DNA of 64,000 bases from Nitrospirota bacterium (lineage in GTDB: Bacteria; Nitrospirota; Thermodesulfovibrionia; Thermodesulfovibrionales; SM23-35), in contig JBFMCL010000002.1 in assembly GCA_040754395.1 (NCBI GenBank), positions 1 to 64,000 of the forward strand. Reading direction: 5' to 3'. A program made the translations under genes and the position numbers. The notes beneath the pieces were generated by a model. It ran no database searches. It saw only the letters and a list, made by a program, of their open reading frames with translations, and was not told the origin of the DNA. Positions 1-8,873 of this stretch are shown one piece after another. Positions within the stretch are counted from its first letter, which is position 1; each line of letters starts with the position of its first letter.

Positions 1-12
1 TTCCCTTTTGGC

Positions 13-77
13 GTTTGAACTCATAATGCAGTCCCTTTCTATGCATGTTTTTTCGGTAACATGCATTATGAGTCAAC
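13..77. repeat. Inverted repeat upstream of yicC
   Basis: Positions 19-30 (ACTCATAATGCA) are an exact reverse complement of 62-73. With single-base gaps the pairing extends to 13-30 against 62-77. A second, inner pair (ATGCATG at 41-47, CATGCAT at 60-66) sits inside. The word TTCGGTAACAT occurs at 53-63 and again at 99-109. The element lies about 110 bp before the yicC start, so it could be a terminator of the gene to the left, a regulatory hairpin or the edge of a small repeat; there is no T-run to favour a terminator. Confidence 0.5.
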
Positions 78-181
78 GATGTCTCCCTAGTCTTTACTTC
101 GGTAACATTTTTTGTGATGCAATTCGTACCTCTGCGCATTCATTGACTAAAATGAAAGACTGCTTTATAGTGTATGATGCG

Positions 182-1030
182 ATGATACAGAGCATGACAG
201 GATTTGGAAGTGCATCAAATGATGATTTTACGGTCGAAATCCGTTCGGTAAACCACCGTTTCATCGATATCGGGATGAAAATGCCCGCATACATGACCCA
301 GCATGAAATTCCCCTCAGGAACATTCTGAAAAAACGGTTTGATCGGGGGAGATTTGAGGTATCCATTTCGCTGAACAGCACAAAAACCGGCCACCTGAAG
401 CTGAACGCACATCTGGCAAAAAGCATTTATTCCGCCCTGCAAAACCTGCAAAAGGAACTCTCGATCCCCGGGGAAGTGACCATAGAAACACTCTCCGGCT
501 ACCGTGAGATACTGGCTGAGGAAGAATCCTCATACGATATCAATGCATTGCTGGGAGTATTTCAGAAAGCGGTCGGCTCGCTTGAGGAGATGAGGCAGCG
601 CGAAGGCGCGTTTCTTCTTGAAGACATCAGCAGAAGAATTGCAATGCTGAAAGATCTCACGCATAAAATAAAGCTTTTGTCGCCTGAGGAGGTTGTACGG
701 TGGAGGGAGAAATTTACGGAAAGACTGCGGTTGATAGTCGACGCCGGGACGCTGGATAACAGCAGAATTCTCCAGGAAGCTGCAATCATGGCAGAAAAAC
801 TGGATATCTCTGAAGAAATCAGCAGGATAGAAAGCCATCTGCAGCAGTTTCTCGCAATCCTTGCAAACGGCGCTGTCATGGGTAAGAAACTTGATTTTCT
901 TCTTCAGGAACTCAACAGGGAAACCAATACATTATCCTACAAGACTGGTGACTATGCCATCGCAAACCTCGTGGTCGAGATGAAGACGGAAATAGAAAAA
1001 ATCCGCGAGCAGGTTCAGAACATCCAGTGA
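182..1030 (+). CDS. yicC: YicC family endoribonuclease-like protein
   Basis: A 282-residue protein beginning with the family's hallmark N-terminus MIQSMTGFG, which fixes the start at 182 although the frame is open further upstream. The conserved RSVNHRF segment follows at about residues 20-30, and the C-terminal FLLQELNRETNT...K motif lies near residues 240-260. The family was long annotated as stress-induced protein; YicC of E. coli is now known as an endoribonuclease acting on small RNAs. Length matches the family. It opens the conserved yicC-remA-gmk-rpoZ-coaBC gene order. Identity is secure; the substrate here is unknown. Confidence 0.93.
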   Translation: MIQSMTGFGSASNDDFTVEIRSVNHRFIDIGMKMPAYMTQHEIPLRNILKKRFDRGRFEVSISLNSTKTGHLKLNAHLAKSIYSALQNLQKELSIPGEVTIETLSGYREILAEEESSYDINALLGVFQKAVGSLEEMRQREGAFLLEDISRRIAMLKDLTHKIKLLSPEEVVRWREKFTERLRLIVDAGTLDNSRILQEAAIMAEKLDISEEISRIESHLQQFLAILANGAVMGKKLDFLLQELNRETNTLSYKTGDYAIANLVVEMKTEIEKIREQVQNIQ

Positions 1031-1185
1031 AACCTGTCATAAATACAGGAGACGGACGCTGCACAGTCCGGAATATAAACAGATACAATCATGTTTCGGG
1101 ATAAGGTATGATTACACGCTGCATTTTTCGGACGATTATCATCAATGAAATCAGCCGTTAACAAAGCTTATGGTAAGGGGGAAAA

Positions 1186-1470
1186 ATGAAAAAAGGCGAT
1201 TTGAGCCCGATCCTTGTAAACATTGGATTTGGCAATGTTGTAGCTGCTGCAAAGGTTGTCGCCATAGTTACACCTGGATCAGCTCCCATGAAGAGGCTCA
1301 GGGAAGAAGCAAAAAAGGCAGGAAAACTGATCGATGCGACTGAAGGGAGGCGTACCCGCTCTATCATTGTAACCGACAGCAACCATATTATTCTTTCGGC
1401 CATCCAGGCTGAGACAATTACCCAGAGATTCTTTGAAGGAAAGGAAACCCTTGCCCCTGAAGAGGAATAG
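1186..1470 (+). CDS. remA: RemA/DUF370 family regulatory protein
   Basis: A 94-residue protein with the DUF370 signature: VNIGFGN near residue 11, a conserved [10 protein letters not shown] stretch, GRRTRS near residue 55 and the TDS..IILSA..AET segment. In Bacillus, RemA is a small DNA-binding regulator of matrix and osmoprotection genes; in other phyla the role is untested. The ATG is preceded by a purine-rich ribosome site (AAGGGGG). The gene sits directly before gmk and overlaps it slightly, as in many bacteria, which suggests co-transcription. The family call is firm; a matrix role here is not supported by anything local. Confidence 0.88.
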   Translation: MKKGDLSPILVNIGFGNVVAAAKVVAIVTPGSAPMKRLREEAKKAGKLIDATEGRRTRSIIVTDSNHIILSAIQAETITQRFFEGKETLAPEEE

Positions 1471-2083
1471 GGGCACCCTGTTCATCGTGTCCGCACCTTC
1501 GGGCGCAGGGAAAACAACGCTCTGCAGGGAACTTGTCTCTTCCGTCCCGAACCTGCAGTTTTCTGTTTCTTATACCACAAGACCGCCGAGGCCCGGAGAA
1601 GTCAACGACAGGGACTATACCTTTGTCAGTGAGAAGGATTTCCGGTCAATGGTTTCAGGGGGAGAGTTTATCGAATGGGCAGAAGTTCATGGCGCCCTGT
1701 ACGGAACCTCAGAGAGACGTCTGGAAGAAATCCTTGTTTCAGGGATCGATGTCATTCTTGATATCGACACTCAGGGCGCAATGCAGATAAGGGAGAAATA
1801 TGCCGAAGGCACATATATTTTCATCCTGCCGCCGTCTCTTGAGGTCCTCAAAAAAAGACTCCAAGCACGGATGACAGATTCGAGGGATGAGATAGACAAG
1901 AGACTGCGGAGGGCTGTCGGTGAAATAAAGACATACCCCCGTTATGATTATGTTATAATTAACGATAATCTTCAGGATGCACTGAAGGAATTCACTGCGA
2001 TAGTCATTTCGCAGAAAGTCAGAACCGAAAAGATTGACCCCCTCTGGATAGAGGAGAGGTTTTTACAACAGGAGGTAAAATAA
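1451..2083 (+). CDS. gmk: Guanylate kinase
   Basis: Guanylate kinase (ATP + GMP to ADP + GDP). The P-loop APSGAGKTT starts near residue 13, followed by the GMP-binding segment ([15 protein letters not shown]) and a lid region with R-R-L...; length about 210 residues is normal. No ATG precedes the P-loop. I place the start at a TTG (1451) because AAGGA at 1441-1445 lies five bases upstream; a TTG at 1433 in the same frame has no such site. This overlaps the end of the RemA-like gene by 20 bp, consistent with translational coupling. Confidence 0.93.
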   Translation: MPLKRNRGTLFIVSAPSGAGKTTLCRELVSSVPNLQFSVSYTTRPPRPGEVNDRDYTFVSEKDFRSMVSGGEFIEWAEVHGALYGTSERRLEEILVSGIDVILDIDTQGAMQIREKYAEGTYIFILPPSLEVLKKRLQARMTDSRDEIDKRLRRAVGEIKTYPRYDYVIINDNLQDALKEFTAIVISQKVRTEKIDPLWIEERFLQQEVK

Positions 2084-2085
2084 GG

Positions 2086-2484
2086 ATGGATATTATTTCT
2101 CTGCCGATCGATTATGACCACGATAAAATAGACGGGAGATTCAGGATTATTGCGATCGCATCACAGAGGGCAAAGGAACTCGCTGTCGGAGCCGACCCAA
2201 GGGTGACCACCAAATCAAAGAAGGTATCAACCATTGCGCTTGAAGAGACCATCGACAATACCATCGAATTCCTGATCGGCGAAGAGGCCAAAAAGGCAAA
2301 AGAAGAGTCCAAGAGATTCGACTACAGGAAACTTCTCGAAGAGAAGAAGAAAGAAATCACCGGGGAAGACCTGACCGAATTCGAGAAGGATCTCAAGGTA
2401 TATCTCCACGAAAAGGAAACCTTGGACAAGAGAGCGCTCGAAGGCCTTTTCAGCGAAAAACGAGAGGAAGGTGCTGAAGAATAA
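2086..2484 (+). CDS. rpoZ: RNA polymerase omega subunit
   Basis: A 132-residue omega-like protein. The core omega pattern is visible: RFRIIAIASQRAKEL with the basic/aliphatic helix near residues 18-32, then IALEETIDNTIEF near residues 50-62. The C-terminal half (about residues 65-132) is a charged, Lys/Glu-rich extension, making it longer than the usual 70-95 residues. It begins 3 bases after gmk with AGGAGG about ten bases ahead of the ATG. Omega helps beta-prime folding and, in some phyla, ppGpp binding; the latter cannot be judged here. Position between gmk and coaBC is the classic one. Confidence 0.9.
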   Translation: MDIISLPIDYDHDKIDGRFRIIAIASQRAKELAVGADPRVTTKSKKVSTIALEETIDNTIEFLIGEEAKKAKEESKRFDYRKLLEEKKKEITGEDLTEFEKDLKVYLHEKETLDKRALEGLFSEKREEGAEE

Positions 2485-3643
2485 ATCAGTTCTTCTGGGA
2501 ATTACAGGGGGGGTCGCCGCTTACAAGGCTATTGACGTAATTCGCCGACTGAGGGAAGAAGGTTCTTCGGTCACCGTGATCATGACCGGGGCCGCAAAGA
2601 ATTTTGTCACGCCGCTCTCGCTCGAAGTAGCCTCGCAGAACAGAGTATACGCAGACCTTTACAGCAGTCCCATGGCACATATCACGCTGCCTGCACAGGC
2701 CGACATCATGCTTGTGGCTCCCGCAACCGCAAATATCATCGGAAAATTCGCCAATGGCATTGCCGATGACCTTCTGAGCACCATTTTTCTTGCGTACCGC
2801 GGCATTACTGTCATTGCTCCGTCAATGAACTGGCGGATGTACGAGAACCCCGTGTTGCAAAAGAATCTCAGTGCTCTCGTATCCCATGGCGCAATTCAGG
2901 TTGGACCGGAAAAAGGCGGACTTGCGTGCGGTGAAGAAGGCATGGGAAGGATGGCTGAGGTATCTGACATAATCGAGGCGGTTCAGATCGCACTCACACC
3001 AAAGGATCTTGAGAAGGAAAGGATCCTCGTTACCGCGGGTCCTACAAGGGAATACCTCGACCCTGTGAGGTTTCTGTCGAACAGGTCATCAGGAAAGATG
3101 GGATATGCCATCGCAAAAGCCGCGCTCAGGAGGGGAGCAGAAGTCGCCCTGATAAGCGGACACTCTTCCCTGCATCGTCCCCGGGGGATGAAATTCATTT
3201 CAGTAGATACTTCTGAGGATATGTTAAACGCCGTCCAAAGTGAACTCCCCTCCGCTACCGTACTGGTAATGTCCGCTGCGGTTGCCGATTATTCGCCAGC
3301 GGAATATGTGAAGAACAAGATCGGAAAAACCAAGGAGATTCTTCTGAGGCTCAGGCAAACACCCGACATCGTCTCTTCGGCCGGCATAGAAAAAAACCGT
3401 CCGTTCATCATAGGATTTGCTGCCGAAACAGGATGGAAGATCGAAAATGCGCGCAGGAAACTGAAGGGGAAAAACATGGATATGGTCGTCCTGAACGATG
3501 TGACTGAGGAAGGCTCAGGGTTTGATGTTGATACCAACAGGGTGGCAATTATCGACAGAGAACAGGAAACAGAACTGCCGCTTTTGAGCAAAATTTCTGT
3601 TGCAAATGTGATACTGGACAGAATGATCTCACTCAAGGCTTGA
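2471..3643 (+). CDS. coaBC: Bifunctional phosphopantothenoylcysteine decarboxylase / phosphopantothenate-cysteine ligase
   Basis: Catalyses two steps of coenzyme A synthesis. The CoaC half (about 1-175) is a flavoprotein with the catalytic His in MAHITLP (H70), the substrate-clamp PSMNWRMYENP (about 117-127) and the active Cys in LACGEEGMGR (C153). The CoaB half (about 180-390) begins LVTAGPTREYLDPVRFLSN and carries the NKIGK lock sequence. The start is a GTG at 2471 with GAGAGG just upstream, overlapping rpoZ by 14 bp, so translation is probably coupled. The full-length fusion of 390 residues is normal. Confidence 0.95.
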   Translation: MLKNKSVLLGITGGVAAYKAIDVIRRLREEGSSVTVIMTGAAKNFVTPLSLEVASQNRVYADLYSSPMAHITLPAQADIMLVAPATANIIGKFANGIADDLLSTIFLAYRGITVIAPSMNWRMYENPVLQKNLSALVSHGAIQVGPEKGGLACGEEGMGRMAEVSDIIEAVQIALTPKDLEKERILVTAGPTREYLDPVRFLSNRSSGKMGYAIAKAALRRGAEVALISGHSSLHRPRGMKFISVDTSEDMLNAVQSELPSATVLVMSAAVADYSPAEYVKNKIGKTKEILLRLRQTPDIVSSAGIEKNRPFIIGFAAETGWKIENARRKLKGKNMDMVVLNDVTEEGSGFDVDTNRVAIIDREQETELPLLSKISVANVILDRMISLKA

Positions 3644-3679
3644 CTTTTTTCTCTTTTTTGTTAAAAATTTGGTCATATC

Positions 3680-4891
3680 ATGGCGATTGAAGACATCGAA
3701 AGACTCAAGGAAAAAGTAGAAAAGGACCCCAACTCAAAACTCTTCGTGCCTCTTGCCGAAGAGTACAAAAAAGCAGGGATGACCGACGAAGCCATCGATG
3801 TACTCATCCGTGGCCTCGAGAGACAGCCTGAATACCTGAGTGCGCGTGTTTCCCTCGGCAAAATATATATCGAAAAAGGCATGCTTAATGAAGCAAAGGG
3901 GGAATTTGAGAAGGTGACTTTAACAATCCCCGATAACCTTTTTGCGCACAAGAAACTCGCGGAAATTTACAGAGACCTTGGAGACAGGGAACGGGCAGGA
4001 AAAGCTTTCAGGACAGTGCTGAAACTCAACCCCATGGATGAATGGGCGGAAACCGGTCTTTCAGAAATGGAAAGCCCCCCCGTAATACAGGCATATGAAC
4101 CGCACGCTGAAACTGCAGAAAGCCTGGAGATTCCCGCTGAAGAGACGCCTTTCGAGATCCCTGTCAGCATGAATGATCTTGAAGCAACCGAACATATCCC
4201 GGAAGAGATTCCCGGAGTTTCCCCTGAAGCAGAACAGGTCGCAGCGCATGCGGAGGAAGAATTTCCTGAAATCCCCGTGTCCGAAAAAGACACGGAAATA
4301 CTGCCCGAAACACCGGACTCTTTGACTGAAACGGGTGAAGAGAGGGAATCCCGCCCGGCGTCTGCACTGAGTGAAGAGGACAGAAACCTCTGGAAGGCAC
4401 ATATGGAAGCGGTCGAACACATTGAAGAGGATGCCGAACCTTTCGAAATACCTCTGCCGGAAAAAGAAATTGAATCATGGGAAACGCCGCCTGCAATGGC
4501 CGAGGAGGCGACAGAGACAGCCACAGAGATTTCTCCGGAAGCAGAGGAAGTGTCTGAGATTGAATCCCTGTCTTTTGAGGATATCCTGAACGAACCCGGT
4601 ATGCTTGAGGAAGAGAAAGAGACTGCGCCTATGCAGACAGAAGATGAAACGCCCGCGCTGCTCGAAAAGGCAGACACGCATATCCTCGGAGGGAATTATG
4701 CAGAGGCACTGAACATCTATAAAAATCTCCTCTCTTCAGAACCTGACAACCCTCAGATCATGCAGCGCGTCGAGGAGCTGAAGACCCTGCTGAAACTCCT
4801 GGGCAGGGATAAGGAAGCGTTGGTTGCCAGACTGGACAGTTTCCTCAACAGTATTAAAAAGAGGCGTGATGAGTTTCTTGGAAGTTCTTAA
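3680..4891 (+). CDS. TPR-repeat protein with acidic linker
   Basis: A 403-residue protein without signal peptide. Residues about 1-125 form three to four tetratricopeptide repeats (A...YKKAGMTDEAIDVL, LGKIYIEKGMLNEAKGEF, LAEIYRDLGDRERAGKAF). The middle (about 130-310) is a low-complexity, Glu/Pro-rich linker with repeated short acidic words such as FEIP and EIP. A final TPR-like unit (about 330-370, GGNYAEALNIYKNLL) and a basic helical tail close it. It overlaps the following roadblock gene by 23 bp, which suggests that the two products act together as a scaffold. The partner proteins are unknown. Confidence 0.8.
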   Translation: MAIEDIERLKEKVEKDPNSKLFVPLAEEYKKAGMTDEAIDVLIRGLERQPEYLSARVSLGKIYIEKGMLNEAKGEFEKVTLTIPDNLFAHKKLAEIYRDLGDRERAGKAFRTVLKLNPMDEWAETGLSEMESPPVIQAYEPHAETAESLEIPAEETPFEIPVSMNDLEATEHIPEEIPGVSPEAEQVAAHAEEEFPEIPVSEKDTEILPETPDSLTETGEERESRPASALSEEDRNLWKAHMEAVEHIEEDAEPFEIPLPEKEIESWETPPAMAEEATETATEISPEAEEVSEIESLSFEDILNEPGMLEEEKETAPMQTEDETPALLEKADTHILGGNYAEALNIYKNLLSSEPDNPQIMQRVEELKTLLKLLGRDKEALVARLDSFLNSIKKRRDEFLGSS

Positions 4892-5225
4892 AGATACCGT
4901 TGATAAGGTTGACGGCGCTGTTTCCGCAATGATTATAGGCTCAGACGGCATATCGGTCCAGGAGTACACACAGGAAAAACTTATCGATCTTACCGGACTG
5001 AGTGCCGAGGCATCCGCGATGATAAAGGACATCAGTCTCGCATCCGACAATCTCAAGCTCGGAGATGCAAAAGAATTTTCGATCATATCAGACCGGTGCG
5101 GAATCATTATGAGAAAGATCAACACCGACTATTATCTCGCCCTTGTGATTAAACCCGAAGGCAATTACGGCAAGGGAAGGTTTATCCTGAAGACTGCAAT
5201 TCCGAAACTGGAAGGTGAATTCTGA
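4869..5225 (+). CDS. Roadblock/LC7 domain protein
   Basis: A 118-residue single-domain protein of the Roadblock/LC7 (MglB-like) fold: an N-terminal helix, then [19 protein letters not shown], a central helix with [10 protein letters not shown], and strands ending [16 protein letters not shown]. The family includes activators of small Ras-like GTPases (MglB acting on MglA) but also stand-alone homodimers. The ATG at 4869 lies inside the end of the TPR gene; longer in-frame openings upstream would add unrelated residues. No GTPase gene is visible nearby, so an MglB role is only a possibility. Confidence 0.82.
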   Translation: MSFLEVLKDTVDKVDGAVSAMIIGSDGISVQEYTQEKLIDLTGLSAEASAMIKDISLASDNLKLGDAKEFSIISDRCGIIMRKINTDYYLALVIKPEGNYGKGRFILKTAIPKLEGEF

Positions 5226-5668
5226 AACCCAGAGGCAAGCACCGGAAAGTTCTCGTCATCCACGGCCCCAACCTCAATCTCCTTGGCAAACGGGAGGCAA
5301 AAATCTATGGCACAAAAACCCTCAAAGACATCAATGCAGAGATATCCTCTTTCGCATTTGAACTCGGGCTGGATGTCAGGATGGTGCAGATGAACAGCGA
5401 GGGCGAAATACTTGATGCGATCCAGAAAAGCGATTACGACGTGCTGGTGATAAATCCCGCCGCATATACCCATACGAGCATAGCCATCAGGGACGCCATT
5501 GCAGCGGTAAACAAGCCTGCGATTGAAGTGCATCTGTCCAATATCCACAAGCGGGAAGAATTCAGAAAAAAATCTTTCATCGCTGAAGTGGCGGTCGGCC
5601 AGATAAGCGGATTTGGTTCTGACAGTTATCTTCTCGCGCTCAGGGCAGCCAGAAGCATTCTTTCTTAA
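5222..5668 (+). CDS. aroQ: 3-dehydroquinate dehydratase, type II (non-standard start codon)
   Basis: Shikimate-pathway dehydratase. All type II landmarks are present: HGPNLNLLG near residue 14, the catalytic Tyr in [31 protein letters not shown] with the catalytic His, and [15 protein letters not shown]. The reading frame opens after a TGA at 5216-5218 and has no ATG, GTG or TTG before HGPNLNLLG. The best start is CTG at 5222 (ATT at 5219 is the alternative), with GGAAGG at 5210-5215 about six bases upstream. That CTG overlaps the roadblock stop codon. From CTG the product is 148 residues, the normal length. Confidence 0.9.
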   Translation: MKPRGKHRKVLVIHGPNLNLLGKREAKIYGTKTLKDINAEISSFAFELGLDVRMVQMNSEGEILDAIQKSDYDVLVINPAAYTHTSIAIRDAIAAVNKPAIEVHLSNIHKREEFRKKSFIAEVAVGQISGFGSDSYLLALRAARSILS

Positions 5669-5833
5669 CAAAGTCCTTCGTTTCCGTTTCCTTCTTTATT
5701 TCAAAAGCCCGAACCATAGATATGAATGAAGCGGAATCCCGAAGGTCGCTTCATTCACGATAAAAGAATTTTTCAATTGAACAGCCCGACATTCTTTGGT
5801 TATTGTAGTCATGCGATGGAAACAACTTCCGGG

Positions 5834-6919
5834 ATGAAAAGAATATCGCCTTCCCCTGAACCGGGGAGGATAGAGAAAGTCAGGCAGGCCTTGCTAAGGA
5901 GAAGGCTGGACGGTTTTCTTGTCACCGACATCACGAATGTCAGGTACCTCTCCGGGTTTACCGGTTCATCAGGTGATGTCCTGCTCACAGGAAACGAATC
6001 GGTGCTTATCACTGATTTCCGGTACAGGGAACAGTCGGCAAAAGAAGTGCCGGGGTTCGAAATCGTGCTTGAAAAAGGATACCGGATCAGCACTATTCTG
6101 AAACTCTGCAGGAAACTCCGGATAGAGAAGCTCGGATTCGAATCTTCTGCTTCCTTTGATTTCTACAGAAAAATGTCTGCTGCAGAAATCGAACTGACAG
6201 CCGTAGACGGGCTTGTGGAAAAGCACAGGATGATAAAAGAAGCCCGGGAAATCGATCTGATACAACAGGCGGTCAGACGCGCCGAAGCTGCGTTCCTCGG
6301 GGTTCGGCCGCATATCAGGCAGGGAATGACAGAACAGTCTGTTGCCCTCCGGCTCGAAGAGGGGCTGAAGAAGAACGGCTGCAGGCGAATCCCTTTTGAC
6401 ATTATCGTTGCATCCGGCACCAATTCTGCTTTGCCCCATGCAAAACCGACAGAAAAAAAACTGGAGCGCGGCGATCTGGTTATCATTGACTGGGGAGGAG
6501 AAGCAGGGGGGTATTATTCGGACATGACCAGAACGCTTCTTCTCAGAGGGGACAAAACCCTGAAGCAGGAAAAAATCTACAGAACTGTCCTGGAATCCAA
6601 CAGCAAGGCAATAGCAGCGGTATCACCGGGGAGGTCTTCCACAGAAATTGACGCGGTCGCGAGAAATGCGATAAAAAAAGCAGGCTATGGAGAATTGTTC
6701 GGCCACGGGACAGGCCACGGGGTAGGTCTTCAGGTGCATGAACTTCCGCGCATCACTTGGGTAAGGAAAGAGATACTGCAGGAACACATGGTATTCACCA
6801 TAGAACCGGGCATTTATATGCCGGGAACAGGTGGGGTCAGGATTGAAGATATGGTGCTCGTTCGCAAAGAGAAAGCCGAAACCCTGACATCCCTCCCGAA
6901 AAATCTGGAGATCCTGTAA
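5834..6919 (+). CDS. Xaa-Pro aminopeptidase (M24 family, aminopeptidase P-like)
   Basis: Metallopeptidase removing N-terminal residues ahead of proline. The N-terminal creatinase-like domain includes NVRYLSGFTGSSG; the C-terminal pita-bread domain shows the five dinuclear-metal ligands: Asp in IIDWGG, Asp in YSDMTRT, His in GHGTGHGVG, Glu in TIEPG and Glu in VRIEDM. The frame is open from an ATG at 5726 and another at 5816, but 5834 gives about 361 residues, the usual size. None of these starts has a strong ribosome site. Shortly downstream of aroQ, same strand. An intracellular peptide-recycling role is inferred. Confidence 0.87.
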   Translation: MKRISPSPEPGRIEKVRQALLRRRLDGFLVTDITNVRYLSGFTGSSGDVLLTGNESVLITDFRYREQSAKEVPGFEIVLEKGYRISTILKLCRKLRIEKLGFESSASFDFYRKMSAAEIELTAVDGLVEKHRMIKEAREIDLIQQAVRRAEAAFLGVRPHIRQGMTEQSVALRLEEGLKKNGCRRIPFDIIVASGTNSALPHAKPTEKKLERGDLVIIDWGGEAGGYYSDMTRTLLLRGDKTLKQEKIYRTVLESNSKAIAAVSPGRSSTEIDAVARNAIKKAGYGELFGHGTGHGVGLQVHELPRITWVRKEILQEHMVFTIEPGIYMPGTGGVRIEDMVLVRKEKAETLTSLPKNLEIL

Positions 6920-6967
6920 CCGCTAAAATAAGCTTTACAGTCTGTGCCTGTCTTGATATTATTAGCC

Positions 6968-7654
6968 ATGAAAAAAGTCATTCTCGCAGAAAACATCAGG
7001 CAGCTGCTGGAAAAAGAACAGAACTTTCTGCACAGGTCTGACATACAGCTCTTCACTGCCGAAACCAATCAGGAAATTCTTGACCTGCACAGGGCCAGAA
7101 AAGCCGATCTGATAATCGCACAGCTGGATACCAGGAACATGAGCGGTGAAACGCTCTCCTCGATCATACGGAATGACCCGGCACTGTCCGCGGTTTCCAT
7201 CATCATTCTCTGTGCTGATACTGAACATAATGCGAGGCGATGCCTGCAATGCAGGGCGAACACCTTCATCAGCAGCCCGGTTGACAAGGGGATTTTGCTC
7301 CAGGAAATCCAGCAGCTTCTGCATGTCGCGCCAAGGAGTTCCCTGCGGATTCCGCTCGGCATTCAATTTCAGCTCTCCTCCAAGGGGAGTCCTTTCACCG
7401 GGTATGCGGAAAACATCAGCGCCTCGGGCATGCTTCTGCATTCGGAAACCCTCCTGTTTGAGGGAGAAGCCATCACAAGCAGTTTCTATCTCCCGGATTC
7501 AACGCATATCACCACGAATGCGGAAGTCGTCCGTATCCTTGAGAAAGCGGCAGAGAATGATCCATACGGCTATGGTATCAGATTCATTGACCTTCATGCT
7601 GATTGTTACGCAGCGATAAAGGCATTTGTCAAAAAAGAACTCAAACGCCAGTAG
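6968..7654 (+). CDS. Degenerate receiver domain fused to PilZ domain
   Basis: A 228-residue two-domain protein. Residues 1-120 have the receiver fold pattern, but the key residues are missing. The acidic pair after strand 1 is not there (ILAENI), the phospho-acceptor position in DLIIAQLDTRNMSG aligns with Gln, and the conserved Lys-Pro is Ser-Pro (FISSPVDK). Residues about 125-228 are a PilZ domain with RSSLR (R-x3-R) and NISASG (N-x-S-x2-G), the cyclic-di-GMP binding motifs, both intact. It probably binds c-di-GMP but is unlikely to be phosphorylated. A phospho-competent version of the same architecture is at 30191-30910. Confidence 0.8.
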   Translation: MKKVILAENIRQLLEKEQNFLHRSDIQLFTAETNQEILDLHRARKADLIIAQLDTRNMSGETLSSIIRNDPALSAVSIIILCADTEHNARRCLQCRANTFISSPVDKGILLQEIQQLLHVAPRSSLRIPLGIQFQLSSKGSPFTGYAENISASGMLLHSETLLFEGEAITSSFYLPDSTHITTNAEVVRILEKAAENDPYGYGIRFIDLHADCYAAIKAFVKKELKRQ

Positions 7655-7664
7655 CCTGTTACGA

Positions 7665-8325
7665 CTATTTCGCCAGCGTCATTTCCTCCCAGTGCAGATT
7701 CGAGCCGATGTTCGGATTATAGCTCGGGCTGTCGGTAACGATATATTCGCCACTTTCGCAAACCACCGGGGATTCACCTTCAGAGAGCAAACCATGGTTT
7801 GGAAGACCTTGGCCTGCGAATCGAGCATGTTTCTCCCGGCCTTGAACAAAAACACATAATCGATGTACCAGTAATTGATAAAATACGGAGGGGTAAACGC
7901 AATGAGCCGGGCGGATTGGTGCTGAGTGCCAATTGATTATTCGTCCAGAAATACGCCTGCGTGGGGAACAGGTTGAATTCTTCGGTACTGTGCGGGTTAA
8001 AGAACCGGAATCGTGCCTGTGCAGGCAGCGCCGGGTTCGGGGACCAGCTGATTCTCCCTTCCGTCCTCCATCCTTTGGGGATGAGAAGGCGGAACGCCTC
8101 CATTCCGGTCATCGGATCAGTGTAGATGTATCTCACAAACGTATGGAAATTTCCCTTATCAGAGACATTCTTCTTCGCCCCGGAATCCGTTCTTGATCCG
8201 CTCTGGGCAGAGGCCTGCCCTTTTTCACCCGCTGCCTTCTGGCCTTCCTTGCATCCTGACAGCGTGAGCATGACAAGAAAAGCGGCAATGCACACAGGAA
8301 TAAACATTTTTTTGGGAGTACTCAT
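7665..8325 (-). pseudogene. Lipoprotein of unknown function, interrupted by two frameshifts
   Basis: The gene starts at 8325 (GGAGG six bases upstream) with a lipoprotein signal ending LTLSGC. The frame reads sensibly to about 7910 (...NQLALSTNPPG). There the protein-like frame moves: a different frame of the same strand reads on with PPYFINYWYIDYVFLFKAG and FQTMVCSLKVNPRWFAKV to about 7760. A third frame then gives YIVTDSPSYNPNIGSN and HWEEMTLAK, ending at the TAG at 7665-7667. Both changes are in the same direction, consistent with two single-base losses. Either the gene is decaying or the sequence has two errors. The product would be a periplasm-facing lipoprotein of about 215 residues; I do not recognise the family. 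Confidence 0.65.
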
Positions 8326-8623
8326 ACACCCCTCCTTTTTTTTCAGAGAAAAAGCTCTCTCCATACTCAAATTCCTCTGCTGTCACTCAAAGTCAATGTG
8401 CGCAGTCCTGTATCCGGTGTTCTTTTTATCCCAATGATAGCAGTTTATGCAATAAAAACAAGCTTTTATCCGCCGGGGCGGGGGTATACTATTTCAGATC
8501 TTGGGTTTGTTTTTGTGTGTATGCGTATAGTTGCCCGCAACCGCCATTGTGCCAGCAAGAAGGCTGCAAGTCAATAGATGTAATCAAATCTGAAAAAAAG
8601 GAAATACATGATACAATACTAGT

Positions 8624-8812
8624 ATGAAATGTTTTCTTACTGAATCAACCTTGAGATACAGTGATACGAGGGGTTTTGGTGAAGCCTATCTTATCAATTG
8701 CCCTGTCTGCTGGTGTGCAAGCATACTATTGATTAATTGGGAAAATGACACAGAGGAAACAGGCGAATGTCCTGTCTGCGAGAGAATGATCCGCTCTTTG
8801 AATAGTGAATAG
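8624..8812 (+). CDS. Small protein with two CPVC motifs (zinc-ribbon-like)
   Basis: A 62-residue protein with CPVC near residue 26 and a second CPVC near residue 49, the spacing of a small zinc ribbon or rubredoxin-like knuckle. The rest is hydrophilic. No strong ribosome site precedes the ATG, and I do not recognise the family. The paired Cys motifs, an unusual pattern by chance, are the main reason to accept it. It lies between the broken lipoprotein gene and the YkgJ-like gene on the same strand as the latter. Confidence 0.5.
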   Translation: MKCFLTESTLRYSDTRGFGEAYLINCPVCWCASILLINWENDTEETGECPVCERMIRSLNSE

Positions 8813-8873
8813 TTTAGAAAAACATGCATATTTCAAATAGTTTTGACATGTCAAGGGTAATACGGAGCAGCGT

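Noticed and set aside
8-181. Upstream extension of the yicC frame to position 8
   Set aside because: The added 58 residues show no family similarity, cross an inverted repeat, and the family always starts at MIxSMTGFG.
8843-8854. TTGACATGTCAA as a -35 box of the YkgJ-like gene
   Set aside because: No -10 hexamer lies at a suitable distance; kept only as a possible operator.
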